A stretch of DNA of 64,000 nt, from assembly GCA_963691835.1 (NCBI GenBank), contig OY829383.1, positions 2,046,001 to 2,110,000 on the forward strand, read 5' to 3'. This document shows, in pieces, positions 35,266-43,667 of this stretch. The translations under genes were made by a program, and so were the position numbers. Every line of letters starts with the position of its first letter. The first letter of the stretch is position 1. The notes beneath the pieces were generated by a model. That model had not been told where the DNA came from. It did not search any database and saw nothing but the letters and a program-made list of their open reading frames with translations. Source of the stretch: G963691835 sp963691835. GTDB taxonomy: Bacteria; Pseudomonadota; Alphaproteobacteria; Thalassobaculales; Thalassobaculaceae.

Positions 35266-36993
35266 TCACGGCCCGTTTCCATACAACATCGTGATGTTGA
35301 TGCGGCGATTTTCGTATCCCGGCGCGAAGCGGATGACATCGGTTTCGTGAAACAGACGAGAATCGAAGAGGACCGCCCGGTTCGTTCGATGAGGAACCCG
35401 CAGAGCCTCGTCCTTCGAGCTCCCGAGAAAACGATAGATCTCTTCACGCGGGGCGTGGTTGTACTCGGCGAAGGTCCAGGAATCGGGGGCCGGTTTCGGG
35501 TAGACGATCAACCCGCCCGTATCCGGGTCGAGGTTGGCTGCATTGTCCGTGATCCAGAAGTTCACGTTCACGTTGGCGAAGTCCGCATGGGGATTAATGC
35601 CGTGCATTCCCTGTTCGTACTTGTACGCCCACATCTTCTGGAGCGGGTGGGCGGCAAGAGCGAGCGGCATGCGCTCCCGTAGTTCCGTCGCGATGCGGCA
35701 GAGAAGCGGGTCGGCGAAACCGTCCTCCATATAGGCGCCGAGATAGCCGAGCGGCTTCACGTCGAACCACATGGTGGTATCGAAACAGAAGGTTCTGAGT
35801 GCTTCCAGCGCTTCGGGGATCAGCAGATCGTCGATGAAGCCCTGCTTCGGCGTGCCTGCCATGAATGTCGCGTCGATGTCGTTCCAATCGAGTTCAGGGT
35901 TCAGTGCGGGACGATCTCCCCATCCCGTACCGGCTACGTGCACCAACCGGTTCCAAGTCGGAGCGAGAAGCTCGTATGCCGGTCCGCTGAGCGTGAAGCC
36001 GGCATCCGGATCGTCCTCCGGCGCCACCCGTTTACGCACTTCCTCATAAGCGTCCGCCATGTCTTTAAGATCGTCCGGCAGCACCCCTTTGGCCCGCAGT
36101 CTTGCGAACTGCTCTGCATCATGGTGCAGGCGATGGCCGGTGCAATGGCGCGGCACCGGCCGTTCCGGTATGTCCGGCAGGCCGTCGAATGCCGGGTCGT
36201 CATTCCGGGGGCGGCCATACTTCAATCGCGCCAGCCGGTTATAGTTGTCGGCGGCGGCATGGACATCACCCAGATTCAGATGCGTCATGCCAAGATTGTT
36301 GAAGATCTCCCACCACGCAGCCCGGTCCGCCTTTGCCTTCTCGAAGTGAGGCAAGGCTTCCGCGGAACGCTCCAGCGCCGTGAGGCAGCTTGCGAGAAGC
36401 AGGTTGAGGCCCGGATCGTCAGGGGCCAGGGCCAGTCCGGAACGGGCCGCCGCCATGGCCGCCTCTGGTTGTGCGGCTTTCCAGCAGGCGCGACCGAGCT
36501 GATTGTGCAGCCCCGGCTGATCGGGCCCGATCACCAATGCCCGCCGGGCTGGCGTCAATGGGCCCCCCGACCCGGATTGTTCTGTGTCTTCCCGCCCATC
36601 CCCTGAAGACTGAATCCGGCACAACGCGGACCATGCCCGCGCATCGCCTGGCGCCAAGACCGCGCCGCATCTGGCACTGCGGCTGGCTTCAGTCACCTGT
36701 CCCGTCGCGGCCAGGGCATCAGACAAGCCGATATGAGCCACGGCGGTCTGCGGATGATGCCGCACGATCTCCCGGAAAACGTCCCGGGCATCTGCCGCGC
36801 GTCCCTGCAGGAGGGCCTGTTGGGCAAGCCGGAAGGCCGCCGCAGGCTCCGTTGACGCGATCGCCTTTGCGTTGTCGACCATCGCTGCATCGGGTTTTGC
36901 GGCTTTCGGATTGATCGTGCCCGCGATGTCGGCAACCACACTGCGGAGTGCCAGCGTCGACGGCGCGCTCTCTCCGGTCTCATCCGTTGACAT
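35266..36993 (-). CDS. TPR-fused 2-oxoglutarate/Fe(II) dioxygenase, copy B
   Basis: Tandem paralogue of copy A, 575 residues from the ATG at 36993; an upstream in-frame extension to 37194 would overlap the divergent gene and is unlikely. TPR repeats (AFRLAQQALLQGRAADARDV onward) are followed by the oxygenase domain with INPHADFANVNVNFWI, DSRLFHETD and ENRRINITM, so the iron triad and the 2OG arginine are intact. The C-terminal 290 residues are much closer to copy A than the TPR parts, suggesting conserved chemistry with different partners. First gene of the minus-strand run; 50 bases upstream of copy A. Confidence 0.82.
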   Translation of the reverse strand: MSTDETGESAPSTLALRSVVADIAGTINPKAAKPDAAMVDNAKAIASTEPAAAFRLAQQALLQGRAADARDVFREIVRHHPQTAVAHIGLSDALAATGQVTEASRSARCGAVLAPGDARAWSALCRIQSSGDGREDTEQSGSGGPLTPARRALVIGPDQPGLHNQLGRACWKAAQPEAAMAAARSGLALAPDDPGLNLLLASCLTALERSAEALPHFEKAKADRAAWWEIFNNLGMTHLNLGDVHAAADNYNRLARLKYGRPRNDDPAFDGLPDIPERPVPRHCTGHRLHHDAEQFARLRAKGVLPDDLKDMADAYEEVRKRVAPEDDPDAGFTLSGPAYELLAPTWNRLVHVAGTGWGDRPALNPELDWNDIDATFMAGTPKQGFIDDLLIPEALEALRTFCFDTTMWFDVKPLGYLGAYMEDGFADPLLCRIATELRERMPLALAAHPLQKMWAYKYEQGMHGINPHADFANVNVNFWITDNAANLDPDTGGLIVYPKPAPDSWTFAEYNHAPREEIYRFLGSSKDEALRVPHRTNRAVLFDSRLFHETDVIRFAPGYENRRINITMLYGNGP

Positions 36994-37061
36994 GAAAAAG
37001 GCCTCAATCGGTTCGGGACACACGTGTTCTTTCTGTGCGGTAACGCCAGTATAGTCCCGCG

Positions 37062-37481
37062 ATGGTTGGTGACGGAACAAGATGGATAATCGAAGCGCCG
37101 ACGGATGCGTTGGTCCGCGCGGGCTTCCGAGCCGGTGTCGATGACAACGCGGTGCGCCGCCTGGATGCCCGCGAATCCGCCCTGACCTATCCATCCGCGT
37201 TTTGCTCGGATCGGGCGCGATGGTTGAAGGCGATGTCCTACCTTGCGGTCCGGAATCTCCCTTTTCAGGTCGTCTTGAGCCGGGTGGAAGCCATTGACGG
37301 CGAGTTTGAGCCGGAGGAGGTCTCCCGCGTCCAGCTCTATCCCAAGATTGACGGAGCGATGCTGACGCTGATGCGGGAAATCGACCAATCCGAGGCCGGA
37401 CGTCTTGAGCACCTTGGCAACAGGATCGAGGACGCGCTGGAGATTATGCGCCGGGAGGCGGGTACGGCACCTCCCGGCTAG
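37062..37481 (+). CDS. Hypothetical protein
   Basis: A 139-residue open frame divergent from the TPR-oxygenase gene (68 bases apart) and convergent with acs (13 bases). Composition is protein-like, with regular hydrophobic spacing: RWLKAMSYLAVRNLPFQVVL in the middle and a charged helix EAGRLEHLGNRIEDALEIM at the C-terminus. No signal peptide or membrane segment is visible, and I do not recognise the family. No strong ribosome-binding site precedes the ATG, so the start is uncertain. A minus-strand alternative frame exists but is poorer in composition. Confidence 0.55.
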   Translation: MVGDGTRWIIEAPTDALVRAGFRAGVDDNAVRRLDARESALTYPSAFCSDRARWLKAMSYLAVRNLPFQVVLSRVEAIDGEFEPEEVSRVQLYPKIDGAMLTLMREIDQSEAGRLEHLGNRIEDALEIMRREAGTAPPG

Positions 37482-37494
37482 CTTTGGAGTCTCT

Positions 37495-39429
37495 TCAGCG
37501 GTTCATCCGTTGCTCGACCAGATCGTCGACCACCGCCGGTTCCGCCAGCGTGGAGGTGTCGCCGAGTTGATCGTGCTCGTTCGCCGCGATCTTGCGGAGA
37601 ATGCGGCGCATGATCTTCCCCGACCGGGTTTTCGGAAGGCCTGGGGCCCATTGCAGCAGATCCGGCGAGGCGATCGGTCCGATCTCCTTCCGGACCCACT
37701 GAACCAGTTCCTTACGCAGATCGTCCGTGGGCGCTTCACCGGCCACCAATGTGACGTAGGCGTAGATGCCCTGGCCCTTGATGTCGTGGGGATAGCCAAC
37801 GACCGCGGCTTCGGCGACCTTGGCATGGGCGACCAGCGCGCTCTCGACCTCGGCGGTGCCCATCCGGTGGCCGGAGACGTTGATCACATCGTCCACCCGA
37901 CCGGTGATCCAGTAGTAGCCGTCCGCGTCCCGCCGGCAGCCGTCGCCGGAGAAGTACCGTCCCGGGAAGGTGGTGAAGTAGGTCTGTATGAAGCGCTCGT
38001 GGTCGCCGTAGACCGTCCGCATTTGTCCCGGCCAGCTATCGGCGATGCAGAGGTTGCCCTCGGTTTCCCCGTCGAGAATGTTGTTCTCCCCGTCCACGAC
38101 CACCGGCTGGATGCCGAAGAACGGCCGGGTGGCGGAGCCGGGCTTCAGGTCCGTCGCGCCCGGAAGCGGGGTGATCAGGATCCCGCCGGTCTCGGTCTGC
38201 CACCAGGTGTCCACGATCGGGCACCGGCTGTCGCCGACGACCCTGTAGTACCAGTTCCAAGCCTCCGGATTGATCGGCTCCCCTACAGACCCAAGGATCC
38301 GGAGTGACGAACGGGAGGTCTTCTGAACCGGGGCGTCGCCGTCCCGCATCAGCGCCCGGATCGCCGTGGGAGCGGTGTAGAAGATGTTGACCTTGTGCTT
38401 TTCCACGACCTCCCAAAAGCGGCTGACGTCGGGATAGTTCGGCACCCCCTCGAACATCAGCGTGGTCGCCCCGTTCGCCATCGGACCGTAGACGATGTAG
38501 GTGTGCCCGGTCACCCAACCCACATCCGCCGTGCACCAGTAAATCTCGCCGTCCTGGTAGTCGAAGACGTACTGATGGGTCATCGAGGCGTAGACGATGT
38601 AGCCGCCCGTGGTGTGCATCACACCCTTGGGCTTACCCGTGGAGCCGGAGGTGTAGAGGATGAAGAGCGGGTCCTCCGCGTTCATCTCTTCGGGCGGGCA
38701 GTCCTCGGACGCGCTGTCCACGATCTCGTGGTACCAGTGGTCCCGCCCTTCGACCATGGCGACGTCGCCGCCGGTCCGCTTCACGACCACGACGGTGCCG
38801 CAATCTGGGCAGTCCTTAAGGGCGTCATCCGTGTTCTTCTTCAACGGAACGGTCCGGCCGCCGCGATAGCCTTCGTCGGCGGTGATGATGAGCGTGCTGT
38901 CGCAATCCTGGATCCGGCCGGCAAGGCTGTCGGGCGAAAAGCCGCCGAAGACGATGGAGTGGACCGCCCCGATCCGCGCGCAGGCCAACATGGCCACGGC
39001 CGCTTCCGGGATCATCGGCATGTAGATCGTGATCCTGTCGCCCTTCTTGGCGCCGAGGCCCTTCAGCGCGTTCGAGAACTTGCAAACCTCCCGGTGCAGT
39101 TCCCGGTAGGTGATTTTCTTGTCTTCCGCCGGATTGTCGCCTTCCCAAACTATGGCAACCTGATCGCCGCGAGTGGCGAGATGGCGGTCGAGGCAGTTCG
39201 CCGAGACGTTCAGCGTGCCGTCATGGAACCAGCGGATGTGAAGATCGGACGCATCGTAGGAAACGTCCTTAACCTGTGTGTAAGGCTTTATCCAGTCGAT
39301 GCGCTTGCCATGCTCGCCCCAGAAGGCAACCGGGTCCGCGACAGAGGCGGCATACATCTCCTGGTACTTGGCGTCGTCCGCATGGGCAGCGGCTGCGATC
39401 GCCGAGGAAACCGGAACAACGTCAGACAT
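37495..39429 (-). CDS. acs: Acetyl-CoA synthetase
   Basis: Makes acetyl-CoA from acetate, ATP and CoA via acetyl-AMP. The start at 39429 is set by a strong ribosome-binding site (GGGGGAG) and gives 644 residues, the family length. Adenylate-forming motifs are present: YTSGSTGKPKGVMHT, WWQTETGG, YFSGDGCRRDADGYYWITGR and, near the end, the acetylatable lysine motif LPKTRSGKIMRR. A hairpin (arms GGCCAG 39456-39461 and CTGGCC 39477-39482) lies in the leader. Not in an obvious operon. Confidence 0.97.
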   Translation of the reverse strand: MSDVVPVSSAIAAAAHADDAKYQEMYAASVADPVAFWGEHGKRIDWIKPYTQVKDVSYDASDLHIRWFHDGTLNVSANCLDRHLATRGDQVAIVWEGDNPAEDKKITYRELHREVCKFSNALKGLGAKKGDRITIYMPMIPEAAVAMLACARIGAVHSIVFGGFSPDSLAGRIQDCDSTLIITADEGYRGGRTVPLKKNTDDALKDCPDCGTVVVVKRTGGDVAMVEGRDHWYHEIVDSASEDCPPEEMNAEDPLFILYTSGSTGKPKGVMHTTGGYIVYASMTHQYVFDYQDGEIYWCTADVGWVTGHTYIVYGPMANGATTLMFEGVPNYPDVSRFWEVVEKHKVNIFYTAPTAIRALMRDGDAPVQKTSRSSLRILGSVGEPINPEAWNWYYRVVGDSRCPIVDTWWQTETGGILITPLPGATDLKPGSATRPFFGIQPVVVDGENNILDGETEGNLCIADSWPGQMRTVYGDHERFIQTYFTTFPGRYFSGDGCRRDADGYYWITGRVDDVINVSGHRMGTAEVESALVAHAKVAEAAVVGYPHDIKGQGIYAYVTLVAGEAPTDDLRKELVQWVRKEIGPIASPDLLQWAPGLPKTRSGKIMRRILRKIAANEHDQLGDTSTLAEPAVVDDLVEQRMNR

Positions 39430-39627
39430 GAGAACTCCCCCCTGGTCGTTTTCTTGGCCAGCCCGGTTTTTTAGACCTGGCCTGATTTGGCTGATTTGCC
39501 GAACTCTATTCCACAATCACCCGGGGCCGACAAGCGCCGGGCGGCTTCAGGCGGGGGAATATCCGTCAATGGAGTTGCCTGAGGCATTGATCTGGCTCAG
39601 GCGAGGTGAAGGGGATTGTCGGCCTTG

Positions 39628-40161
39628 TCAGCCCGCTTGAATGATCTGAGCCGCGGTGGCGGCAAGTATGTTCGCGAAGCTGAAGCCGGAGGCGAGCAGA
39701 CCCAAGATGAACCGGCGCCGTTTCATATCTCTGAGGGCGGATACCCGGGCGATCTCGTTTACGATCTCCCGCCGCCAGTCCGCCGCATCCGCATTCCGGA
39801 GAAAGGCTTCAACATCGATGTTGGGCCCTGACATGTACATGACCCCCCGGCTTAGCAAGCCATGCAGCACCTCCGGCGCGTTGTGGCGGGTGGGATAAAG
39901 AACCGAGCCGAAGAGAACCGGCGGCCCAAGCAACAGCACGAAGCCGGCCACCAGATACATCAGGTCGTAGTCCGGCGCGACGGGCAGGTTCTCGATAAGC
40001 CCCCGGATCATGGTGATCGAGAAGATGAACCCGACGCCGACGATCTGGGCCTTGGTGTCGTAGGCCCGGATCATGGTCTGCGCCTCCGCCAGGGTGGCCA
40101 AGAGACAGGTCCGCTCGGTTTCGTCCATGGACTTCGGCGGTGCGGCATCGGCAAGGCTCAT
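39628..40161 (-). CDS. Membrane protein resembling Pycsar effectors (PycTM/DUF5706-like)
   Basis: 177 residues. The first helix region has IRAYDTKAQIVGVGFIFSIT, matching the acidic-Asp-Lys-Ala pattern at the start of PycTM/DUF5706 proteins. Two hydrophobic segments (about 41-60, 68-92) are followed by a soluble helical stretch of 60 residues and a C-terminal hydrophobic helix after RDMKRRRF. In Pycsar defence, PycTM effectors respond to cCMP or cUMP; no cyclase gene lies next to it, so a defence role is not shown. It is coupled to the MazG-like gene by a four-base ATGA overlap. Confidence 0.5.
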   Translation of the reverse strand: MSLADAAPPKSMDETERTCLLATLAEAQTMIRAYDTKAQIVGVGFIFSITMIRGLIENLPVAPDYDLMYLVAGFVLLLGPPVLFGSVLYPTRHNAPEVLHGLLSRGVMYMSGPNIDVEAFLRNADAADWRREIVNEIARVSALRDMKRRRFILGLLASGFSFANILAATAAQIIQAG

Positions 40162-40490
40162 GGCGTCATCCCGTAGCGCGCGAGGACTTCGCCCATTTTC
40201 TCAGCGGCGGCCTCTTCCAGGTCCACGCTGTACGCGCGGGCGACAAGGTGCAGCAGAATGGCGCAGTCGGCGATCTCAGAGCCGATTTCCCGGCTGAGAT
40301 CGCCCGGGTCATCCCCCCACTCCTTCCGCCAGTCCTTCTTGACCAGATTGCAGAGCTCCCCAACCTCGCCGGCGAGCGCCATCACGAGATGACGGCGGTC
40401 GTCTTCGCCGCCGGACCGCTCACCCACCCGGGCATCGTGAAACCGCTCGGTCACCGCGCGCCAGGTGGCAGGGGACAGGGTGCTGCTCAT
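40158..40490 (-). CDS. MazG-like nucleotide pyrophosphohydrolase
   Basis: All-alpha NTP pyrophosphohydrolase of 110 residues. The metal-binding pattern ExxE(n)ExxD is visible as EVGELCNLVKKDW followed by REIGSEIADCAILL. Members cleave dNTPs or modified nucleotides to monophosphates and pyrophosphate. GGAGG eight bases upstream fixes the ATG at 40490. The stop overlaps the start of the membrane protein gene, so the pair is likely coexpressed; a shared role in nucleotide signalling or clean-up is inference. Confidence 0.82.
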   Translation of the reverse strand: MSSTLSPATWRAVTERFHDARVGERSGGEDDRRHLVMALAGEVGELCNLVKKDWRKEWGDDPGDLSREIGSEIADCAILLHLVARAYSVDLEEAAAEKMGEVLARYGMTP

Positions 40491-40594
40491 CCATTTCCTC
40501 CGTTGATTCGGGTCGGTCGACCCATTAGGTTTTCGCGCCCGCAACATAACCGCCGCAATGGGGCGGATTTCCGGCCAAGGAAGGGCCCGGCCCG

Positions 40595-41548
40595 ATGACC
40601 GAGCGCGCGATCGCGACGCCGCGAGTGGACTTTCAGTCCCTTATCCTCACCTTGCAACGCTATTGGGCGGATCAGGGCTGTCTGGTTTTGCAGCCCTACG
40701 ACATGGAGGTGGGCGCGGGGACGTTCCATCCGGCGACCACGCTCCGGTCGCTTGGTCCCGACGATGTCTGGAACGCGGCCTACGTCCAGCCGTCCCGGCG
40801 GCCGACCGACGGCCGGTATGGCGAGAACCCCAACCGGCTTCAGCACTACTACCAGTTCCAGGTTCTGATGAAGCCCTCGCCGGAGCGGTCTCAGGAACTC
40901 TACCTCGGTAGCCTGGAAGCCATCGGCCTGGACCCGATGAAGCACGATGTCCGCTTTGTCGAGGATGACTGGGAAAGCCCGACGCTGGGCGCCTGGGGTC
41001 TTGGCTGGGAGGTCTGGTGCAACGGGATGGAGGTGTCCCAGTACACCTACTTCCAACAGGTCGGCGGCATCGATTGCGACCCGGTCCCATTGGAGCTGAC
41101 GTACGGGCTCGAACGGCTGGCGATGTACATCCAGGGTGTCGATTCCGTCTACGACCTCGACTTCGACGGCCGTCCCAAGGACGAAGGCGGCAAAGTCTAC
41201 GGTGACGTCTTCAAACAGGCGGAGTGGGAGTTTTCCACCTGGAACTTCGAGCGCGCGGAGACCGAAACGCTGCTCCAGCATTTCCAGGACGCGGAAGCGG
41301 AATGCCAGCGCCTCCTCGACCGAGGGACTGAAGCCGCACCGCGGCGGCCGCTTCCGCTTCCGGCATACGACCAGTGCATGAAGGCCAGCCATCTCTTTAA
41401 CCTTCTCGATGCGCGGGGCGTGATCAGCGTGACCGAGCGTCAGGCCTATATCGGCCGGGTCCGGACGCTGGCCGTGGGCTGTTGCCAGTCTTGGGCGGAG
41501 TTCAGCCGCCAATGGAAGGCGGAGCAGGAGGCGGCGCGTCATGGCTGA
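40595..41548 (+). CDS. glyQ: Glycyl-tRNA synthetase alpha subunit
   Basis: Catalytic subunit of the alpha2beta2-type class II synthetase. The 317-residue protein has the family start DFQSLILTLQRYWADQGC, motif 2 region RRPTDGRYGENPNRLQHYYQ and VEDDWESPTLGAWGLGWEVW, and motif 3 ELTYGLERLAMYIQGV. Length is normal. AAGGAAGGG precedes the ATG. The end overlaps the glyS start by eight bases, indicating translational coupling. Confidence 0.97.
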   Translation: MTERAIATPRVDFQSLILTLQRYWADQGCLVLQPYDMEVGAGTFHPATTLRSLGPDDVWNAAYVQPSRRPTDGRYGENPNRLQHYYQFQVLMKPSPERSQELYLGSLEAIGLDPMKHDVRFVEDDWESPTLGAWGLGWEVWCNGMEVSQYTYFQQVGGIDCDPVPLELTYGLERLAMYIQGVDSVYDLDFDGRPKDEGGKVYGDVFKQAEWEFSTWNFERAETETLLQHFQDAEAECQRLLDRGTEAAPRRPLPLPAYDQCMKASHLFNLLDARGVISVTERQAYIGRVRTLAVGCCQSWAEFSRQWKAEQEAARHG

Positions 41549-43658
41549 GCTTCTGATCGAACTCTTCAGCGAGGAAATTCCCGCCCGCATGCAGGTGCGC
41601 GCGGCGGAGGATTTCAAGAAACTGGTGACCGACCGCCTGGATGGGGCGGGCCTCTCCTACACATCTGCGGCGGCGCATGTGACGCCCCGGCGTCTTGTCC
41701 TCGTCGTCGACGGGCTTCCCGACAAGCAGCCTGACATCCGTGAAGAGCGGCGGGGGCCGCGCGTAGGGGCGCCCGATAAGGCTGTTCAGGGTTTTCTCGG
41801 GGCGGCGGGCGTCACGCTGGAGCAGTGCGAAAAGCGCGACACCGGCAAAGGCGAATTCTGGTTCGCCATTGTGGAGAAGACCGGGTCTGCAACGGCGGAC
41901 GTTCTACCCGGTCTCGTCGAGGAAGCGATCCGGGCCGTTTCCTGGCCGAAAAGCATGCGCTGGGCCCGGAACAGCTTCCGGTGGGTTCGTCCGCTCCATC
42001 ACGTACTGGCGATCCTCGATGGGGTGCCGCTGGACGGTGCGTTGGATCTCGGGGACTGGGTGCTGACGTTCTGCGCCGAGACCAAGGGGCACCGGTTCCT
42101 CGCTCCGGCATCGATATCTGTTTCCAGCTTCGCTGACTACGCCGCCAAGTTGCGCGATGCCCATGTGATCGTCGACCGGGACGCGCGGAAGGCCATGATC
42201 GCCTCCGGTGCCCAGGCGCTGGCGGCGGCGGAAGGGCTGACGCTCCGGGACGATCCCGGTCTTCTGGAAGAGGTCGTCGGCCTCGTCGAGTGGCCTCAGC
42301 CGGTGATGGGTTCCATTGACGCGGCCTTCATGGATGTCCCGGCGGAGGCGCTGGTGACGTCGATGCGGAGCCACCAGAAATACTTCGCCCTCTCGACGGC
42401 GGACGGCGCCCTCGCGCCGCGCTTCATCACGGTCTCGAACATGAGGCCGGACCCGGTTCGGGACACCAACATCGTCGAAGGCAACGAAAAGGTGCTCCGC
42501 GCACGGCTCTCGGACGCCAAGTTCTTCTGGGACCAGGATCGCGCAGAAACCCTGGAGAGCCGACTTCTGGCCTTAGATGCCATCACCTTCTACGACCGTC
42601 TCGGTACTGTCGGAGACAAGGCGCGGCGGATCTCAGCGCTCGCGGCATGGCTTGCCGGACGCATCGACGGGGCCGATGCGTCCCTCGCGCGCCGCGCCGC
42701 CGGGCTGGCGAAAGCCGATCTCGTGACCGGCATGGTCGGTGAGTTCCCGGAACTCCAGGGCATCATGGGCCGATACTACGCTCAACATGACGGCGAGGCG
42801 GCGGAGGTGGCCGACGCCATTGCATCCCACTACGCACCGGCCGGTCCGTCGGACGCATGTCCGACAGCCCCGGTCGCGGTTGCCGTCGCTCTTGCCGATA
42901 AGCTCGACACCTTGGTCGGTTTCTTCGGAATCGGTCAGACGCCCACGGGCTCCCGTGATCCTTTTGCCTTGCGTCGGGCGGCCCTAGGGGTGATCCGCCT
43001 GGTTGGGGAAACCGGCCTGAGGCTCTCGCTGAAGGACGCGTTCGGTGCTGCCTACGATCTTCATTGCAACCCCGAAGAGGGCGGACGCACCGCCGGGGAA
43101 TCGCAGATTGCGACGCGGGATGAGACGATCAACGGCCTTTTGTCGTTCTTCGCGGACCGTTTGCAGGTTCATTTGCGGGGTGAGGGCGTTCGGCACGATC
43201 TGATTGCCGCCGTCTTTGGCGTCGACGGCGGTGAAGACGACCTTGTCCGGCTTCGGCTGCGCGTGGACGCGCTATCCGGGTTGCTGGGAGAGGCTGACGG
43301 CGCCAACCTCCTGGCCGGATACCGGCGGGCTGCCAACATCGTACGGATCGAAGAGAAGAAGGACGGCCACCGACATGATGGCTCGGTCGACACCACACTC
43401 TTCAACCAAAACGAAGAGTCAGACCTCGCGGATGCCTTGGCAAAGGCGGACGACGGACTCGGTTCCGCGCTTGCGTCAGACGGTTTTGGGGATGCGATGC
43501 AGGCGCTGGCCGAACTCCGTGGCCCGATCGATGCGTTCTTCGAGCAGGTGACGGTCAATGCGGACGACGCGGCGACCCGGGAAAACAGATTGAAGTTGCT
43601 CGGTCAGATTGCTGCGACGATGAACAGAGTGGCGGATTTCTCGCGGATCGAAGGGTAG
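41541..43658 (+). CDS. glyS: Glycyl-tRNA synthetase beta subunit
   Basis: tRNA-binding subunit partner of GlyQ. The 705-residue protein starts with the family segment LLIELFSEEIPARMQ; later signatures include GPRVGAPDKAVQGFLGAAG, WPKSMRWARNSFRWVRPLH, EGNEKVLRARLSDAKFFWDQD and GFFGIGQTPTGSRDPFALRR. The C-terminal anticodon-binding-like domain ends around residue 700. Overlaps glyQ and lies nine bases upstream of ppdK, so the three genes may form one transcript. Confidence 0.97.
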   Translation: MAELLIELFSEEIPARMQVRAAEDFKKLVTDRLDGAGLSYTSAAAHVTPRRLVLVVDGLPDKQPDIREERRGPRVGAPDKAVQGFLGAAGVTLEQCEKRDTGKGEFWFAIVEKTGSATADVLPGLVEEAIRAVSWPKSMRWARNSFRWVRPLHHVLAILDGVPLDGALDLGDWVLTFCAETKGHRFLAPASISVSSFADYAAKLRDAHVIVDRDARKAMIASGAQALAAAEGLTLRDDPGLLEEVVGLVEWPQPVMGSIDAAFMDVPAEALVTSMRSHQKYFALSTADGALAPRFITVSNMRPDPVRDTNIVEGNEKVLRARLSDAKFFWDQDRAETLESRLLALDAITFYDRLGTVGDKARRISALAAWLAGRIDGADASLARRAAGLAKADLVTGMVGEFPELQGIMGRYYAQHDGEAAEVADAIASHYAPAGPSDACPTAPVAVAVALADKLDTLVGFFGIGQTPTGSRDPFALRRAALGVIRLVGETGLRLSLKDAFGAAYDLHCNPEEGGRTAGESQIATRDETINGLLSFFADRLQVHLRGEGVRHDLIAAVFGVDGGEDDLVRLRLRVDALSGLLGEADGANLLAGYRRAANIVRIEEKKDGHRHDGSVDTTLFNQNEESDLADALAKADDGLGSALASDGFGDAMQALAELRGPIDAFFEQVTVNADDAATRENRLKLLGQIAATMNRVADFSRIEG

Positions 43659-43667
43659 GGCGAGACG

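Noticed and set aside
39577..39602. Hairpin GCCTGAG/CTCAGGC downstream of the membrane protein gene as a terminator
   Set aside because: No T-tract follows on the minus strand, so it is only a weak candidate.
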